The notes under the pieces are model-generated. The model was not told the origin of the DNA. It did no database searches and saw only the letters and a list, made by a program, of their open reading frames with translations. A DNA stretch of 7,326 nt, taken from positions 1 through 7,326 of the forward strand of contig DIOL01000029.1 of assembly GCA_002423895.1 (NCBI GenBank). The letters run 5' to 3'. Shown one piece after another: positions 1 to 7,310 of this stretch (its first letter is position 1; every line of letters begins with the position of its first letter). Source of the stretch: Bacteroidales bacterium UBA5515. GTDB taxonomy: Bacteria; Bacteroidota; Bacteroidia; Bacteroidales; P3. The translations under genes and the position numbers were made by a program.

Positions 1-117
1 AAAAAGTTCTTGCAATTAACATGTTTCATTATTGAAAACATAAAAATTGGTTATAAAGGAAATCTAAAGTTCAAAAATCCTGAAATAATAGAAGTTAAGG
101 ACTTAGTCAATCAGTAA
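1..117 (+). CDS. 3' end of an unrecognised plus-strand gene (C-terminal 38 residues)
   Basis: Frame 1 is open from the left edge for 38 codons and stops with TAA at 115-117. The other two plus frames close within the first 33 bases. The encoded tail mixes hydrophobic and charged residues (ENIKIGYKGNLKF, then NPEIIEVKDLVNQ), which looks like a normal protein C-terminus with a beta-hairpin rather than random translation. The gene would run towards the BREX operon and end 160 bases before the stop of the PIN gene, so the two are convergent. The fragment is too short to assign a family. A recombinase or other accessory-region gene is possible but unsupported. The rest of the gene lies to the left of the window. 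Confidence 0.45.
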   Translation, partial: KKFLQLTCFIIENIKIGYKGNLKFKNPEIIEVKDLVNQ

Positions 118-129
118 TTCAAACTCATT

Positions 130-190
130 ATATAAATAGCTATAATTGATATAGTAATATTTATAGCATATCAATTATAGCTATTTATAT
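130..190. repeat. Perfect 23-bp inverted repeat with 15-base spacer (AT-rich hairpin)
   Basis: Positions 130-152 and 168-190 are exact reverse complements (arm begins ATATAAATAGCTATAATTGA), separated by 153-167. One mismatch further out (129/191) is followed by two more pairs. The element sits between two convergent stop codons (115-117 and 278-280), where a bidirectional transcription stop would be expected. However, its stem is AT-rich and no clear T-run follows it on either strand, so it is not a textbook intrinsic terminator. A protein-binding or recombination site is an alternative. The repeat is read directly from the sequence; its function is inferred. Confidence 0.75.
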
Positions 191-222
191 CATTAAATGG
201 CCAATTTGTGATTTATGGCATT

Positions 223-249
223 AAAAAACCAGATGTATTAATCTGGCTT
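223..249 (-). terminator. Rho-independent terminator closing the BREX/PIN operon
   Basis: Read on the minus strand, CCAGAT (246-241 is CCAGAT, pairing with ATCTGG at 234-229) forms a 6-bp stem around a 6-base loop. The stem extends by one G-U and two A-U pairs, and a run of six T residues follows directly (228-223). It lies about 30 bases past the TAA of the PIN gene, which is the usual place for the end of a minus-strand operon. Confidence 0.75.
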
Positions 250-277
250 AATCATAATTATAGTACATAACAGAAGT

Positions 278-1069
278 TTATTCGCACCAAACATAATTAC
301 ATTTTGGACATGCATTTTCCCATTCTGAATCTCCCACATACCTACATCTTGGACAAACAATAAAAAACATCTGTTTTTCAATTTCAGGCAATTCAGTAAT
401 ATTTTGAACCTTATTTAAGGTATGCATGTATTTTAAAATTTCATAAACATAATTAATATTATTTAATTTAAATTCTTCTTCTAAATCTTTATGAATCTGC
501 CCTTTATTGTCTTTACCAGAACCAAAATCCTTATAATTTCTGGATAATAAATCTATTTCTAATTTATCATTTTTATCCGAATAATAAATTAGTGATTCAA
601 CAATTGTATTATCTCCAGACAAAAATTCATCCCCATTAGGTTTTAATTTAAGGAAACTTCTTTTATATGCTTTTAAAAGTATATTATCATTTAGGGGTAT
701 TTCAATTGTATTTAAGTGATTAAATATCTTAAAAACTTCTGTTGTTTCAAACTTATTATCTTCCTCATTAAAATTGTTTAACATTTTACTTAAAGAATCA
801 ATAGTATCTTTTCTATACTCTCTTAATTTTAAAGGATAAGGCATTTTACTAATTTGGTTTTTAATTTCCGAAATATTTCTTTTCATTATTAAAATTTCTT
901 CATTATAATGTCTAAGAAATTCAAATTTTATAATTTCTGGTAAAATAACTTTTATTTTATTATCATCTAATAGTTCTCTAATAGCATTTAATATTTCTGT
1001 ATATTGATTTTGGTGTCTATCAAACACCGCATCTAAATATATATTAGTGTCTAAGCAAATATACTTCAT
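278..1069 (-). CDS. PIN-domain nuclease-like protein with C-terminal zinc ribbon, BREX-linked
   Basis: This 263-residue protein opens with the PIN signature (LDTNIYLD, Asp7). Other likely metal-binding acids are Glu45 or Glu50 in LPEIIKFEF, Asp153 in SGDNTIVESL and Asp181 in LLSRNYKDF, in the order expected of PIN folds. It is longer than VapC-type toxins (about 130 residues). It has a charged helical middle (about 60-120) and resembles the larger PIN proteins of the DUF4935 kind. The last 25 residues form a rubredoxin-like zinc ribbon, with CPRC at 239-242 and CPKC at 254-257. PIN domains are typically Mg/Mn-dependent ribonucleases, so RNA cleavage is the likely activity, but that is inferred. 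The ATG at 1067-1069 has AAGGAG (1083-1078) eight bases upstream. It follows brxL by 37 bases with no terminator between and precedes the operon terminator, so it is probably co-transcribed with BREX. No antitoxin-like gene is adjacent. It is not one of the six core BREX-1 genes. The PIN assignment is confident; the role in defence is a guess. Confidence 0.82.
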   Translation of the reverse strand: MKYICLDTNIYLDAVFDRHQNQYTEILNAIRELLDDNKIKVILPEIIKFEFLRHYNEEILIMKRNISEIKNQISKMPYPLKLREYRKDTIDSLSKMLNNFNEEDNKFETTEVFKIFNHLNTIEIPLNDNILLKAYKRSFLKLKPNGDEFLSGDNTIVESLIYYSDKNDKLEIDLLSRNYKDFGSGKDNKGQIHKDLEEEFKLNNINYVYEILKYMHTLNKVQNITELPEIEKQMFFIVCPRCRYVGDSEWENACPKCNYVWCE

Positions 1070-1106
1070 TTGTTTTTCTCCTTAACATATTTATATATTG
1101 AATTAG

Positions 1107-3155
1107 CTAATTAATCCCCAACCCCTTAAACACAGCATCTATAGGGTCAGAATAAAATATTGGTTGCACTTTAATTAATAAATCCGTTGGAACAGTCTGT
1201 AATTCAGCTACTGATGACGCTGGTATTAAAACCTTCTTTGCTCCTGCATCAACACAAACCTGTAAACAGTTTGCAAATCCTTCAACTTTATTAATTGTTC
1301 CTCCAACAGTCATGCTACCCAACACAGCAAGGCTTTCTTGTACGGGTTTTTCTAAAGCTCCTGAGCACAGACCTATTAGCTCTGCTATTGCAAGTTCTGA
1401 TGTTAATCCAATACCTTGTAAGTCACTTATATGCATCAAGTAATCCTTTGTTTTAGTGCTAATTGAGCTACTAATACTTTTGCAATTTGAAATAAAATAT
1501 CTAAATGCTGTATCTAATGCTTCTTTTACATCCCTATTAGAACCTGCACCAGATTTTTCAAATTTACCCGTTCCACTCACAACTTGATTTTCAAGTTTAT
1601 ATACACCTATCATTCCTGAATCACCATGTCCTACTGCATATATGTGCCCTGGTTTTCCTGGTCCTTCTGGTATTAATTTTCCTCCACCTTGTTCAGGTAC
1701 AGAAACATATTCTTCACTCATTGTTTCTTTATCTATATACGAAAAATGCACATCATAAAATTCCATACCGCCAATTTTCTTGAGCTGTTCTTTGACCCTT
1801 CTTCTTCCAACAAGAGCATATTGTAACACTTCTTCTAAATCTGCTTTTTCAAATTCACCATTAGGATAAATAAGCTTCAATAGACCTGATACTGTCTTTC
1901 TAACTGCGATAACATCTCTCTGATTTAGATTGTTCCCAAGCTTATAATACTTATCTATTGCATCAGAAAATGACCGTTTTCTCATTTCCCTAAAGAATTC
2001 AGCCATATAGTCAACTATAAACCCATAACTATCCGTTAAATACTCTGGTCTCATTTTAGGAATTTCCCAACCAGGTATATAAAAATGCATTCTATCAAAG
2101 AAGGCTGAATCATTTGCCATTTCTTCTGGAAAAGGAGCAAATAGATGTGATGTCTTAATCAGAGAATCAAGGCTTTGATTAATATTGCCTATAAAAATCA
2201 TTGAAGCAGAAGCAGTTTTTTCTTCTTTACCTCTTGCAAAAGACCCTGATGCCATATAATCTTTCATTATTTGAATTCCATCTTTATCTTTGAACTTTAT
2301 ACCTGCTACTTCATCAAATGCAACTGCATCCCAAAGCCCAACCAAGCCAACTTTTCTTGTTGACATATTATAAAAAAGGTTAGCAACAGTGCTTTGTCCA
2401 CCTGAAACAAGTATACTGTTTGGTGATATCTCTTTATATACATGTGATTTACCCGTTCCTCTTGGTCCAAGTTCACAGACATTATAATTATTCTCTACAA
2501 GCGGAACAAGTCTTTCAAGAAGATGCCATTTTACATTAGGTTCAAACTGTGTGCACTCCATTCCTGTTGAGCGTATAAGTACATCTATCCATTCTTCTTT
2601 AGTAAAATTCTTTCTACCTTCAAATATTTCATCAACATCCATATTTGGCATTTGAATAGGCTTTAAGCTTGAAATATTAAAAGGGTTTGAATTTCTTACT
2701 TCTTCATCGAAATAATAATCCATCTTTAAAATACACCAAATACCACCCTGTAGAAGTTTATCAAATTCCTTAACATAATTTGATGATATTGGAACACCCT
2801 TAAGTCCAAGATTAGAGAATTCTGCTTCATATGTATCAATTCTTTCATTAAGTTTTACAGTTACCCTATCAATAATTGTGTATTGACCAAGTTCCTTAAT
2901 TCTTGACTTTACCTTCTCAGCTTCATCTGGTCTTACAAAATTTTGAGAAAGTATGTTCTTAACTCTTTCTACACCTTCACTTATACTATCCTCGTCATCA
3001 GTAGCACAATACATTCCGAGCAAATACTCAAGTACGTATACTGGAACATTTGCTCCTTCCTTAATTGATTTTGTGAGGTCTTTTCTTACAACTCTGCCTG
3101 GAAAAACTTCATTAAGCTTTTTATCTAAATATAAGCTTGATTCATCAAACTCCAT
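1107..3155 (-). CDS. brxL: BREX system Lon-like AAA+ protein BrxL
   Basis: This 682-residue protein matches the usual BrxL length. BrxL is a cytoplasmic multimeric DNA-binding AAA+ ATPase needed for BREX to block phage replication. In numbering from the chosen start, Walker A is GPRGTGKS at 230-237, Walker B is AFDEVAG around 279-285, a sensor-1-like GNIN is at 323-326, and FFDRMHF with a candidate arginine finger is near 352-358. The C-terminal part from about 540 follows the Lon protease fold (GIGLTSELAIAEL, then GSMTVGGTINKVEGF and AKKVLIPASS). Ser586 sits where the Lon nucleophile would be, but by-eye alignment puts Ala628 at the catalytic Lys position, so proteolysis is doubtful. A longer reading frame begins at 3176, adding seven residues. 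The ATG at 3153-3155 is preferred because it has a strong Shine-Dalgarno at ideal spacing and the upstream ATG has none. The gene lies 62 bases after pglZ and 37 before the PIN gene. It looks less AT-rich than its neighbours. Confidence 0.95.
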   Translation of the reverse strand: MEFDESSLYLDKKLNEVFPGRVVRKDLTKSIKEGANVPVYVLEYLLGMYCATDDEDSISEGVERVKNILSQNFVRPDEAEKVKSRIKELGQYTIIDRVTVKLNERIDTYEAEFSNLGLKGVPISSNYVKEFDKLLQGGIWCILKMDYYFDEEVRNSNPFNISSLKPIQMPNMDVDEIFEGRKNFTKEEWIDVLIRSTGMECTQFEPNVKWHLLERLVPLVENNYNVCELGPRGTGKSHVYKEISPNSILVSGGQSTVANLFYNMSTRKVGLVGLWDAVAFDEVAGIKFKDKDGIQIMKDYMASGSFARGKEEKTASASMIFIGNINQSLDSLIKTSHLFAPFPEEMANDSAFFDRMHFYIPGWEIPKMRPEYLTDSYGFIVDYMAEFFREMRKRSFSDAIDKYYKLGNNLNQRDVIAVRKTVSGLLKLIYPNGEFEKADLEEVLQYALVGRRRVKEQLKKIGGMEFYDVHFSYIDKETMSEEYVSVPEQGGGKLIPEGPGKPGHIYAVGHGDSGMIGVYKLENQVVSGTGKFEKSGAGSNRDVKEALDTAFRYFISNCKSISSSISTKTKDYLMHISDLQGIGLTSELAIAELIGLCSGALEKPVQESLAVLGSMTVGGTINKVEGFANCLQVCVDAGAKKVLIPASSVAELQTVPTDLLIKVQPIFYSDPIDAVFKGLGIN

Positions 3156-3160
3156 TTGTA

Positions 3161-3168
3161 TCCTCCCC
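3161..3168 (-). promoter_or_regulatory. Ribosome binding site that decides the brxL start
   Basis: On the minus strand this reads GGGGAGGA, ending five bases before the ATG at 3155-3153; the GGAGG core is six bases from that ATG. The ATG at 3176-3174 lies upstream of this site and has only TTAGG directly abutting it, too close to serve as a Shine-Dalgarno. This favours translation from 3155. Confidence 0.8.
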
Positions 3169-3217
3169 AGCTTCATCCTAATTACTTGTTTATCTAATTT
3201 ATTATTTTATCAAGATG

Positions 3218-5770
3218 TTAAAAGTCAAAATCACTTGCTATGCCTAAGTTTATAGAAAAAGGTATCTCTTCAAGTATTAGCCCTAATTCTTTATCTTTTA
3301 TGATTAAATTATACTTCTTATTTTTATCATAAATCATTGCCTTAAGGATAAGCTTTATTTTAAATATTCTTTCTTCTGGTCTATCGCTTTCTTTATCTGC
3401 AATGATTGTTTCAATATTTGAAATAACATTATTTTCTTCATCTATCATATAAACTTCTAATGTTACAGGAGTTATTTTTTCGCTTACACTTTCTGTTTGA
3501 AAGAAATTCAATGTAAAAATACTGTTTGTTATCTTTCTTACTTCATTTGTTAGCTTAACCTTTACCTTTTCTGCTTTAATACTATGTTTATATGTAGTTC
3601 TAATATTTTTAAATGAAACAACTGGAACAACCGTCTCCTGTAGTGTAGCTCCTCCATGTACAAATTTAGAACCTTCACCCTGAACTTTAAATCTAATATT
3701 TGATTTAGGCATATATGCCTTTAAGTTACTATTTTTCAATAAGTAATTCATATCTATTTTTATTAAATTATCTATATCTTTGTCTTCTTGAGTAATAAAG
3801 CTTCTTCTATTTTTATCAATAACTTTGACTTCTTCTTTACCGATTTTATCACTTTCTACTAAATCGCTTCTTTGATATATAAATCCATGGTCTGCAGTAA
3901 CCAATATATTTATTCCACCTAACCAATCCGTGATTTTATGTATTAAGTCCAATATTTCTCCTATAGCTTTTTGAACAGCTTCAAATGTATATATCTCAGT
4001 AGCTCCCTTGTCGGCAGTCGCATCTATTGTATCATGATAAATATAAACCAGCTTATATCCCTTTAATGATTCAAGAAATTCAATTTTATTTTTAGGAAGT
4101 TTTTGATAATCTACAGCAATACTATTTTCAAATTTACTTTTTAATATTTTATTTCTATTATCAATTCCACTGCTATCAACATCATCAACAGATACTCTTC
4201 CATCTTCATTAATACTTATGTTTGTATGAGGAAGTAATGAGGCCATTCCTAACTTAGTTATAGAAGGAACTGTTGAAAGCATTGCATATGCAGTAGTAGA
4301 ATTAATAACCTCTTCATTCAATTTATCAGCAATTTCAACTCCTACCTCATACCTTAGAGCGTCTGAAATTATTACAAAGACTCTATCTCCACTTGATACC
4401 ATATTATTTATATAGGTCTTGTAAAAATCCTCTTGATTTACTATTCCAGGTATTCCCCAATTGTTTCTCATGTCATCATCAATAGCATAAGACCAGTTAG
4501 CACCTACTTCTGTCATATACCAATTAACATATAGATTTTCCACTAATATTTTCAATCTATTTACCACATTACTTTCTGGTTGCAGGTCATAAAAATAATA
4601 AAACTTTCTATAGTACGTATCCATCTTGTAATATTCTTTTATATAATCATTGAAAAGTTTATTGCTGTTCTTCTGCGGAATACCAAAGTTATATTTTTTG
4701 TAAAATTTATGCATCTCAACTGCATTTAACAAAGCTTCATATATACTTTCATATTTACTGTAGAAGTGTTTAGTTCTTCTTCTTCTAATAATTTCTATAT
4801 ACTTATCATAATCTTCAATTTTACTTTCTAAACCATCAACAATATTTTTAATAATAGCCCTGTCGAAAACTTTAAGTATATCAATATCTTTAATATCATC
4901 AATATCTAATTCATTAATTATTTGAGCTATATTTACTTCATTTTCATATTCTTCAGAAAGCATATCATATTGCATAAAATCACTTTTGTGATTCATCCAA
5001 TGGTCTATAAATATTACACAATTTGGTTTGTTTTTTCCTATAAAATTACTTATTCTTTGTAATTTTTCTTCATTTATGTAGTTTCCTAATACTGTTGAAA
5101 CTATATATATAAATAATTTCTTGATTGTCTTATCTTTATTATCGAATCCATATTTAAACTTTGCATAATCCCAAAATACCCTTTCCATATTATACTTTTG
5201 AAAGCTTAAATAATATTTGTTATTGCTTTCATCAAGAGATTCCATCAACACAACTTTTAATATTTCTTCGAACGAAGTAGTCTTTGCATTACACAAAGCT
5301 CCTAATATGGTTAATTTTAGCTTTTCTTCAGTATCAATGTGTTGTCCATATTTATCAAATTTTTTACGTCTTTCCTCTGCTTTAAAGAAGACTTTATACT
5401 CATTAAATATTTTTCTTAAAGAAACATCAATATTTAGCTCTTTCATAATCAATGATGGCTTATCTGCATAGAATTCATCTGAATAAATCATCATGTCCAA
5501 AAGCCAATTGTCTTTATCATCTTCAATCTTTATAGTATTATAAATGAGATAATTTGATTCGGAATCCTCTTCTTCAATTAGATATTTAGTATAAAAATTA
5601 TTAGTTTCAGTTAACTTATGAACCTTAACACCTTCGATATCTATTTCATCGATAGTATCTGAAAATTCACAATTATAATCATTCCAAAAAATAATCTTTC
5701 TATTTTCACCATTTTTAAGTGGTTGATTAAACTCATTTTCAAGGCGTTTAATAACATCTGTACTTTCCAT
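3218..5770 (-). CDS. pglZ: BREX-1 system phosphatase-fold protein PglZ
   Basis: This 850-residue protein has the length and order of BREX-1 PglZ. Residues 1-440 form the helical N-terminal region of the family, rich in Lys, Glu and Tyr. An alkaline-phosphatase-superfamily core follows: a metal-ligand motif VIISDALRYEV (Asp470), the candidate nucleophile region VPSITKLGMASLLP (Thr505), IYHDTIDA (His579, Asp580, Asp583), the metal site LVTADHGF (Asp627, His628) and a late histidine in VHGGATLQE (His705). A beta-rich tail completes the protein. PglZ is essential for BREX defence and host methylation and works with PglX in the cytoplasm. Its exact chemistry is not settled; metal-dependent phosphodiesterase activity is what the fold predicts. 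The ATG at 5768-5770 follows GGAG at a seven-base gap and starts 28 bases after the pglX stop. All expected metal and nucleophile residues appear intact, and no frameshift is seen. Confidence 0.95.
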   Translation of the reverse strand: MESTDVIKRLENEFNQPLKNGENRKIIFWNDYNCEFSDTIDEIDIEGVKVHKLTETNNFYTKYLIEEEDSESNYLIYNTIKIEDDKDNWLLDMMIYSDEFYADKPSLIMKELNIDVSLRKIFNEYKVFFKAEERRKKFDKYGQHIDTEEKLKLTILGALCNAKTTSFEEILKVVLMESLDESNNKYYLSFQKYNMERVFWDYAKFKYGFDNKDKTIKKLFIYIVSTVLGNYINEEKLQRISNFIGKNKPNCVIFIDHWMNHKSDFMQYDMLSEEYENEVNIAQIINELDIDDIKDIDILKVFDRAIIKNIVDGLESKIEDYDKYIEIIRRRRTKHFYSKYESIYEALLNAVEMHKFYKKYNFGIPQKNSNKLFNDYIKEYYKMDTYYRKFYYFYDLQPESNVVNRLKILVENLYVNWYMTEVGANWSYAIDDDMRNNWGIPGIVNQEDFYKTYINNMVSSGDRVFVIISDALRYEVGVEIADKLNEEVINSTTAYAMLSTVPSITKLGMASLLPHTNISINEDGRVSVDDVDSSGIDNRNKILKSKFENSIAVDYQKLPKNKIEFLESLKGYKLVYIYHDTIDATADKGATEIYTFEAVQKAIGEILDLIHKITDWLGGINILVTADHGFIYQRSDLVESDKIGKEEVKVIDKNRRSFITQEDKDIDNLIKIDMNYLLKNSNLKAYMPKSNIRFKVQGEGSKFVHGGATLQETVVPVVSFKNIRTTYKHSIKAEKVKVKLTNEVRKITNSIFTLNFFQTESVSEKITPVTLEVYMIDEENNVISNIETIIADKESDRPEERIFKIKLILKAMIYDKNKKYNLIIKDKELGLILEEIPFSINLGIASDFDF

Positions 5771-5798
5771 CCATCTTCTCCATGTAAATATTATATAT

Positions 5799-7310
5799 TT
5801 AGATAATTTTAGCTACCAATCCTTTAAATTTATCGTAATTTACTTTAACGCCATCATCCAAATCAATCTCTATCTGCATATCTGCCATATGGTGAAGAAC
5901 TTCATCATATTTTTTAAGCTCATCTATTTGTTTGTCAAGTGTAGAAAGCTTCTTCTTTGCTTCACTCTTTTCCTTAGTAGAGTATTCACCATTATTTTCT
6001 TCTATAATATCTATTAAAGATTTTCTTTCTGTATCTAACCTATCTTGCAATTCATGCAAATAATCCGTCCTTATTCTTGATAAAGTAGTCCTGTCATATC
6101 TGTGCATATAAATTAAGCAATTAAAAGTTTTTAGCTTGCCAGAACTAAATAACCAATAAATTGGTCTATTTTTATACGTTTGAAGATGGTCCTTATAGAA
6201 ATCATTAATAAAATATCTTCTTATACACTCCTTAGCTGTTTCATTGCTCTTTTTGCCAAGTGTCTCTGCAATATAGTCAAGGTTTTCAGATAATGCTTCT
6301 TCTCCAAATGTTACTTTAACAAAATCCACAAACATTTTTACTATATCATCTTCAAAATATCCTTCTGAAAGAATTGGTATAATATTATCTTCATCAACTG
6401 GAAAACTGTTATACATTGAAAAATCAAAATTACCACCAGCGTAAATAAGTCCTTCTTGGTCTAAAGAATATCTTCCTAAAATGCACCCAACTGCATATGA
6501 TATAAATGACTTGACATCACGGTCTTTATCTGGACTTCGCAAAGTTATATCATCATCTGTTACAATTGTTGAAAATTCATCTTCGACATCATATATTTTG
6601 ACAAAGAATTCATTTAATTTTTGTTCGTTTTTTCTTAGTTCTTCAATTTTTATGTATGTACTTATACTCCATTTATCATATGCATCCTTAATAAATTTTA
6701 TATTATTATCATATGTAAGAAAAGGATGCCTTTTAAAATCCCAAGATGTTTCAAATAAATCCCACTCAGCCTTACTTATTTGTATGTTTTTATCGACTAA
6801 AAAAGATATCTCTTCCCTAAAACTACTTTCCTCAATATATGGCAATAATCCAATAACTCCACAACTAAAATTTATTGTCGGATTAATAATATTTAATAAA
6901 TATTGAGCAAATTTTGTGTTCATCAAAGCTAAAACATATTTATCAACCTTATCATCTTTAAAATACAGACAATTTGATGCTGTATCTAAAATAAACCCCT
7001 CCTCAAAATATCTAACAGAAAAATAACTTGATGATAATAAGGTCCATGATATATGAGGTTTAAAAAAATACTGTGGGCTTCTTACTGCTGACTTAGGGTC
7101 ATTTTTTATTTCGAATCCGTTATTTTCCCATAGTACAATATATTCCCTATTTCCATACCACTTTCTGTACGCACCACCTTTATCTAATACATTCCATTTC
7201 AAATTTTTATTTATGAAATCTTCAGTTGAACAAGCATTAAATGATATTTGATTGTAGTTAACTTCATACCAACTTCTCCTATTGTTAAAGCCATTAAGAA
7301 TTGTCCAAAA
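5799..7310 (-). CDS. pglX: BREX-1 adenine-specific DNA methyltransferase PglX, C-terminal part (incomplete)
   Basis: About 503 codons of the C-terminal part of PglX, whose full length is about 1,200 residues. Family landmarks are clear: SWYEV, then KGGAYRKWYGNREYIVLWEN, SPQYFFKPHISWTLLSS, the core stretch VGCILGRYSLDQEGLIYAGG, YDRTTLSRIRTDYLHELQ, and a charged coiled coil about 30 to 95 residues before the end. This part holds target-recognition and C-terminal domains. The S-adenosylmethionine site and the NPPF/NPPY catalytic motif would lie upstream and are not in the window. PglX makes N6-methyladenine on host BREX sites. No credible start codon exists: the in-frame TTG at 7202-7200 has no ribosome binding site and falls inside conserved sequence (it encodes Leu in NKNLKWNVL). 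An in-frame TAG lies at 7311-7313, so the reading frame is not open to the window edge. The gene may be a 3' remnant, frameshifted, or one side of a recombination junction. pglZ follows after 28 bases. Confidence 0.88.
   Translation of the reverse strand, partial: FWTILNGFNNRRSWYEVNYNQISFNACSTEDFINKNLKWNVLDKGGAYRKWYGNREYIVLWENNGFEIKNDPKSAVRSPQYFFKPHISWTLLSSSYFSVRYFEEGFILDTASNCLYFKDDKVDKYVLALMNTKFAQYLLNIINPTINFSCGVIGLLPYIEESSFREEISFLVDKNIQISKAEWDLFETSWDFKRHPFLTYDNNIKFIKDAYDKWSISTYIKIEELRKNEQKLNEFFVKIYDVEDEFSTIVTDDDITLRSPDKDRDVKSFISYAVGCILGRYSLDQEGLIYAGGNFDFSMYNSFPVDEDNIIPILSEGYFEDDIVKMFVDFVKVTFGEEALSENLDYIAETLGKKSNETAKECIRRYFINDFYKDHLQTYKNRPIYWLFSSGKLKTFNCLIYMHRYDRTTLSRIRTDYLHELQDRLDTERKSLIDIIEENNGEYSTKEKSEAKKKLSTLDKQIDELKKYDEVLHHMADMQIEIDLDDGVKVNYDKFKGLVAKII

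Noticed and set aside
2..9. AAAAGTTC at 2-9 and its reverse complement GAACTTTT at 7319-7326, resembling terminal inverted repeats.
   Set aside because: Eight AT-rich bases at arbitrary window edges can match by chance. No transposase or target duplication is visible.
2953..3255. Plus-strand reading frame of 100 codons over brxL and the end of pglZ.
   Set aside because: It lies antisense to strongly supported genes, its Ser/Leu-rich translation has no recognisable motif, and it is a shadow of the real frames.
5217..5471. Plus-strand reading frame of 84 codons over pglZ.
   Set aside because: It is fully antisense to the intact pglZ frame and has no recognisable features.
6481..6906. Plus-strand reading frame of 141 codons over pglX.
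   Set aside because: It lies antisense to conserved PglX sequence, and its Ser/Ile-rich translation shows no domain and no convincing ribosome binding site.
7182..7202. TTG at 7200-7202 as the start of a stand-alone 467-residue PglX-like protein.
   Set aside because: There is no Shine-Dalgarno upstream, the TTG encodes Leu inside a conserved PglX stretch, and family-like sequence (SWYEV) continues upstream in the same frame.
7218..7271. ATG at 7271-7269 preceded by AGGAG on the minus strand, opening a short reading frame.
   Set aside because: It encodes only 17 residues out of frame within conserved pglX sequence, so the ribosome binding site resemblance is chance.
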